Shown here: positions 15,008-17,219 of the stretch, in pieces | Position numbering within the stretch: the first letter of the stretch is position 1 | Layout of the letters: the number at the start of each line of letters is the position of its first letter | Origin: Clostridiales bacterium | GTDB lineage: Bacteria > Bacillota > Clostridia > Oscillospirales > Oscillospiraceae | NCBI GenBank assembly: GCA_012728025.1 | Contig: JAAYFX010000312.1 | Location: 1-17,219, forward strand | Direction: 5' to 3' | DNA: 17,219 nt | Notes under the pieces: generated by a model | Told to the model about the DNA's origin: nothing | Seen by the model: the letters and a program-made list of their open reading frames with translations, nothing else | Databases searched by the model: none | Made by a program: the position numbers and the translations under genes

Positions 15008-16051
15008 ACCGTTACCTGTCATTTTCTGCACTTGCGTTTTTGCACAAGCCCATACGTACCACTCCGGTATGCTTTGAGCTTTTGACATTTCCCCCGGCGT
15101 CATTCGACGTATCCGGTACGTTTTATCATCTATTACGATTAGTAGTTTCGGTTCTAACGCTCCCCCACTCCCGGCAGTTAGCGTCGGGCATTTCCCCTCG
15201 ATAGCATACACTCGCCCGCGCTGTGGGTTCTTGAAGCCCGCCCCGTTTACAAGGTTTCCCACCTGTATCACTACTTTCGGGGTGTTCGTTGTAGTTAGAG
15301 TACCACATTTCTGCGTATCAAAAGCCATAGTTCCGTATTCCGACAGCGAGCCGTTCCTCCCGTCATTTTTGAACGGTCGCAAACCCGTTGATGATACAGT
15401 CAGGCCGGAGATTCTATTACTCCCGTTAGTCAAATGTAGCACTTTATTATCCGACAAGAAATAATCTTCCGGTACGTTTTCCTCTAATATGTCCCGCAAC
15501 ACGATGTTGCGGTCGGCGGGTTGCGGGATGTCAACCACATCTATATTTAATGTTTCATCTCGTTTGGTGCGCAGGTTTGTCCAATAAAAACGTTCCCAGT
15601 GTTGCGCACTTACGCGAGCTGCGTCGATATTTACAGGGTACAAACGTAAACGCCGGGTTATAACACTCATGTTTTCGAGCGACATTCTCACGTTTTCGAG
15701 TAGAAACTTAACATCAGGATTTTGTGTCTGCGCGAATTTGAGTATATCCTCGAACACAAAATACAATTTACTACGTGGGTCACTAAAGTTAAGACCCAAA
15801 CCCGCTGACGAAAACCCTTGACATGGACTACCGGCGAGTATCAAATCGACCTGCGACCAATCAATATCCCACTCACGCCAACGCGTAATGTCGCCGAGTT
15901 GTATAGTGTCGGGAAAGTTTAACTTCGTTTGCTCAATCGCTTTTTTATCTATCTCGCTCGCGTAGTACCGCTCAAAGGTTTGCCCGTTTTCACGTAACGC
16001 GATTTGCCCACACGACATTCCGTCGAATAAACTTAATACTGTTCTTATCAT
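15005..16051 (-). CDS. C5-cytosine DNA methyltransferase, interrupted by an amber codon at its C-terminus
   Basis: Adds a methyl group to cytosine C5 using SAM. Visible motifs: I SLFDGMSCGQIAL (7-19); IV GSPCQGFS with catalytic C77; the SDPRSKLYFVFEDI block (90-103); VI ENV (119-121); VIII QHWER (150-154); and the C-terminal RIRRMTPGEMSKAQSIPEWY followed by KMTGNG, the start of motif X. In motif VIII the canonical QxRxR has Trp152 in place of the first Arg. The ORF stops at TAG (15005-15007) directly after GNG, where most homologues continue GNG-W-x-V. In-frame codons after the TAG read NVAVIQHILSYL then TGA, which overlaps the polymerase ATG. So the 348-aa form probably lacks 13 residues of a 361-aa enzyme. 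The protein could protect the phage from host restriction. The target sequence cannot be read from the sequence. Confidence 0.85.
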   Translation of the reverse strand: MIRTVLSLFDGMSCGQIALRENGQTFERYYASEIDKKAIEQTKLNFPDTIQLGDITRWREWDIDWSQVDLILAGSPCQGFSSAGLGLNFSDPRSKLYFVFEDILKFAQTQNPDVKFLLENVRMSLENMSVITRRLRLYPVNIDAARVSAQHWERFYWTNLRTKRDETLNIDVVDIPQPADRNIVLRDILEENVPEDYFLSDNKVLHLTNGSNRISGLTVSSTGLRPFKNDGRNGSLSEYGTMAFDTQKCGTLTTTNTPKVVIQVGNLVNGAGFKNPQRGRVYAIEGKCPTLTAGSGGALEPKLLIVIDDKTYRIRRMTPGEMSKAQSIPEWYVWACAKTQVQKMTGNG

Positions 16052-16075
16052 ACCTATTAAAATTTAAGGTAGTGA

Positions 16076-16101
16076 CGTACGGAGAACCCAATCTCCGTAC
16101 G
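16076..16101. other. 10-bp hairpin between the 45-aa gene and the methyltransferase
   Basis: Perfect inverted repeat: arm 16076-16085 (CGTACGGAGA), loop 16086-16091, arm 16092-16101 (TCTCCGTACG). It lies in the leader of the methyltransferase gene, just after the stop of the 45-aa gene at 16109. On the minus strand no clear U-run follows, so a simple terminator is unlikely. An attenuator, RNA-processing site or operator is possible. Confidence 0.6.
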
Positions 16102-16108
16102 CCTGTTG

Positions 16109-16246
16109 TTACTCTACAAGTAAATTACTACGTTCTTCCCAAACACATTCGGTATCGCCGTCGTATAGGACGCATACAAGGCCACCTACAACGCGATTGA
16201 TTATACATAACCCCGCACGTTTAGTGTGTTTGTTCCGAACGCGCAT
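16109..16246 (-). CDS. Small 45-aa protein
   Basis: A short gene found by reading the frame from ATG 16246 to TAA 16109-16111. The protein begins MRVRNKHTKRAGLCIINRVV and continues with GGLVCVLYDGDTECVWEERS. It looks like the small SH3-like phage proteins with a basic start, beta strands and a 'V-x-Y-D-G-x-x-x-x-V' segment. It starts 4 bases after the TAG of the SSB gene, and codon use (CGT, GTA, ACC) agrees with its neighbours. No function is known to me. It is the only plausible gene in the roughly 200 bases between the SSB and methyltransferase genes. Confidence 0.55.
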   Translation of the reverse strand: MRVRNKHTKRAGLCIINRVVGGLVCVLYDGDTECVWEERSNLLVE

Positions 16247-16250
16247 AAAC

Positions 16251-16862
16251 CTACTCGTAATCCTCGGTGTCGAGGTAGTCGTCTACGTCGTTCGACGCTC
16301 CGCCGATTCGTTCTCCGGCGGCGGCACGCTTAATTGCGTGGATGTTTGCCCCGATACCCTCCATACCTTTGCCCTTTGCGTATGTCCAAAAGGACACGGC
16401 GGCAAAGATATAATCTCCGTCGCCGAGTTCTTCGTCGGAAATACGCTCGGCTTCAACGCCGGAAATCGGATAACCGTTGAAGATTGAACGTTTGGCCATA
16501 TCCGTTACGATAGGCCGCACGTAGCGAGACGACACTTTGAGACGCATATAACCCCGGAACGCTTCCGCGTTTTTGTTGTTGTCGGCGTACTCATCGCCGT
16601 CCTCCCAACAGTTTTGCTTCGGGTTAATCGCCTTTGCGGTCTTGCCGCCGAAGCCTTTGGCCTGCAACTCCGCGAACGCTTCCGCGTACGCCGCTTCCAT
16701 TTGTGCCATCTTGTCCGCGTCGTCTTTCGGGACGAGGATGATTGCGTTGTACTTGTAATTCTCCGGTTTGTCCTCCGCGCCCTTTACGAGCGTTTTGGTA
16801 AACAGACCTTTCGGGTACACTACGCGACACGTAGGTGCGCCTTTGATTTGAAATCTTTCCAT
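16251..16862 (-). CDS. DUF2815-type single-stranded DNA-binding protein
   Basis: A 203-aa protein matching the DUF2815 layout: CRVVYPKGLFTKTLVKG near the N-terminus, KYNAIILVPKDDADKMAQME, an acidic centre with CWEDGDEYADNN, RPIVTDM, and the end WTYAKGKGMEGIGANIHAIK with AAGERIGG. The C-terminus is strongly acidic (VDDYLDTEDYE), like the tails of SSB proteins that contact partner enzymes. DUF2815 proteins are the usual SSB of the PolA/VapE phage module. The gene ends with TAG; reading through would add VYARSEQTH, which would spoil the acidic tail, so I take this TAG as the true stop. The leader (TTTTTAACAATTAAAACG) is A/T-rich without a Shine-Dalgarno, as in Bacteroidetes. Confidence 0.8.
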   Translation of the reverse strand: MERFQIKGAPTCRVVYPKGLFTKTLVKGAEDKPENYKYNAIILVPKDDADKMAQMEAAYAEAFAELQAKGFGGKTAKAINPKQNCWEDGDEYADNNKNAEAFRGYMRLKVSSRYVRPIVTDMAKRSIFNGYPISGVEAERISDEELGDGDYIFAAVSFWTYAKGKGMEGIGANIHAIKRAAAGERIGGASNDVDDYLDTEDYE

Positions 16863-16930
16863 TGTAAAAACGTTTTAATTGTTAAAAATGTATTAGCCCG
16901 TCGGATTAAACGCTCCGGCGGTTCGGCGTT
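16863..16930 (-). promoter_or_regulatory. A/T-rich leader of the SSB gene with a weak hairpin
   Basis: A 68-base gap, one of the larger non-coding gaps in the operon. Next to the SSB ATG it is A/T-rich (TTTTTAACAATTAAAACG). Near 16909-16932 an imperfect hairpin (AAACGC pairing with GCGTTT around a G/C-rich centre) follows the stop of the 59-aa gene. It may tune expression between the two genes. I do not see a confident promoter box. Confidence 0.3.
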
Positions 16931-17110
16931 TTATACGAAGAACGCAATCTGCATCCACGTAACAAGTTCTGATGCCGTTATCCCGTTAATCTGAAACGTA
17001 CACCAAATCCCGAGTTTCGTTTCCAAACCGAGCGAGAGGTTTGTTACCTCGTTTCCGTGCTTCCTACGCATCATCTGCGTCAGCATCTCTATTTTAGATT
17101 GTTCGTCCAT
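16931..17110 (-). CDS. Small 59-aa protein
   Basis: A short gene read from ATG 17110 to TAA 16931-16933. The N-terminal half is helical and charged (MDEQSKIEMLTQMMRRKHGN). The C-terminal half is more hydrophobic (LGIWCTFQINGITASELVTW). The leader (AACTTTTAATACGTTAAACT) is A/T-rich and matches the style of other starts here. It lies between the last gene at the window edge and the SSB gene, so it is an early-operon gene of unknown function. No family is recognised. Confidence 0.55.
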   Translation of the reverse strand: MDEQSKIEMLTQMMRRKHGNEVTNLSLGLETKLGIWCTFQINGITASELVTWMQIAFFV

Positions 17111-17128
17111 AGTTTAACGTATTAAAAG

Positions 17129-17219
17129 TTATCTCTTTATGTAATGCGGGAACTGCGGTGCTTGGTTCGCATAGTTCTTTAGCACCGACGTTGTAGGTGT
17201 GCAATGCTTCGGCTCGTAC
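17129..17219 (-). CDS. C-terminal end of an unidentified early protein (5' end outside window)
   Basis: Partial. The frame that enters at 17218 and stops at TAA 17129-17131 gives 29 codons ending NYANQAPQFPHYIKR. The stop falls just before the A/T-rich leader of the 59-aa gene, which favours this frame. Another open frame (VRAEALHTYNVGAKELCE...) would run into that leader and past the next start, so I consider it less likely. In comparable replication modules a DUF2800 nuclease often precedes the SSB, but this fragment is too short to show it. Confidence 0.45.
   Translation of the reverse strand, partial: YEPKHCTPTTSVLKNYANQAPQFPHYIKR

Noticed and set aside
16220..16253. Readthrough of the SSB TAG as a third recoded amber
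   Set aside because: Readthrough would add VYARSEQTH after the acidic SSB tail and give no ATGA junction, so the TAG looks like a normal stop.

Overview
The window is a compact segment of a tailed bacteriophage (or prophage) with a contractile, Mu/P2-like baseplate. The host is probably a Bacteroidales bacterium. The evidence for the host is indirect: genes lack a clear Shine-Dalgarno and start behind A/T-rich leaders, and the baseplate proteins resemble those I associate with Bacteroides-type phages and prophages. No rRNA, tRNA, IS element, CRISPR array, integrase or attachment site was seen.

Layout. Positions 1-6865 (+ strand) are a late structural operon in tail-to-tip order: the C-terminus of the tape-measure protein, a conserved tail/baseplate protein, the baseplate hub, the spike with a His-Ser-His tip motif, a small gp25/gp46-like wedge protein, a LysM-like tail protein, a DUF5675-type putative peptidoglycan-acting enzyme, a gp47/J-like wedge protein, a gp48/I-like protein and a tail fibre. 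Positions 6870-6923 form a perfect 24-bp hairpin that should terminate transcription from both sides. Positions 6915-17219 (- strand, read right to left) are an early DNA-metabolism operon: the end of an unidentified gene, a 59-aa protein, a DUF2815-type ssDNA-binding protein, a 45-aa protein, a C5-cytosine DNA methyltransferase, a family A DNA polymerase, a VapE-type primase/helicase, a helix-turn-helix protein, a 96-aa unknown, a VRR-NUC nuclease, a 57-aa unknown, an SNF2-type helicase and four small late-end genes, one of them DUF3310.

How they work together. The SSB, PolA, VapE primase-helicase, VRR-NUC and SNF2 set is a self-contained phage replication/recombination module whose gene content and order are best known to me from phages of Firmicutes. 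Here it is joined tail-to-tail with a Bacteroidetes-style contractile baseplate, so the genome looks mosaic. Many neighbours are translationally coupled through ATGA or TAATG overlaps.

Main points of interest. The cytosine methyltransferase ORF is cut by an amber codon exactly inside conserved motif X. The missing C-terminus (NVAVIQHILSYL) is still encoded in frame and would end in an ATGA overlap with the polymerase gene. GATC is strongly depleted (five copies by hand count, about 67 expected), while ACGT is enriched. A DUF5675 gene with conserved His and Cys sits inside the baseplate operon. Two small genes (45 and 59 aa) were found by reading the sequence directly.
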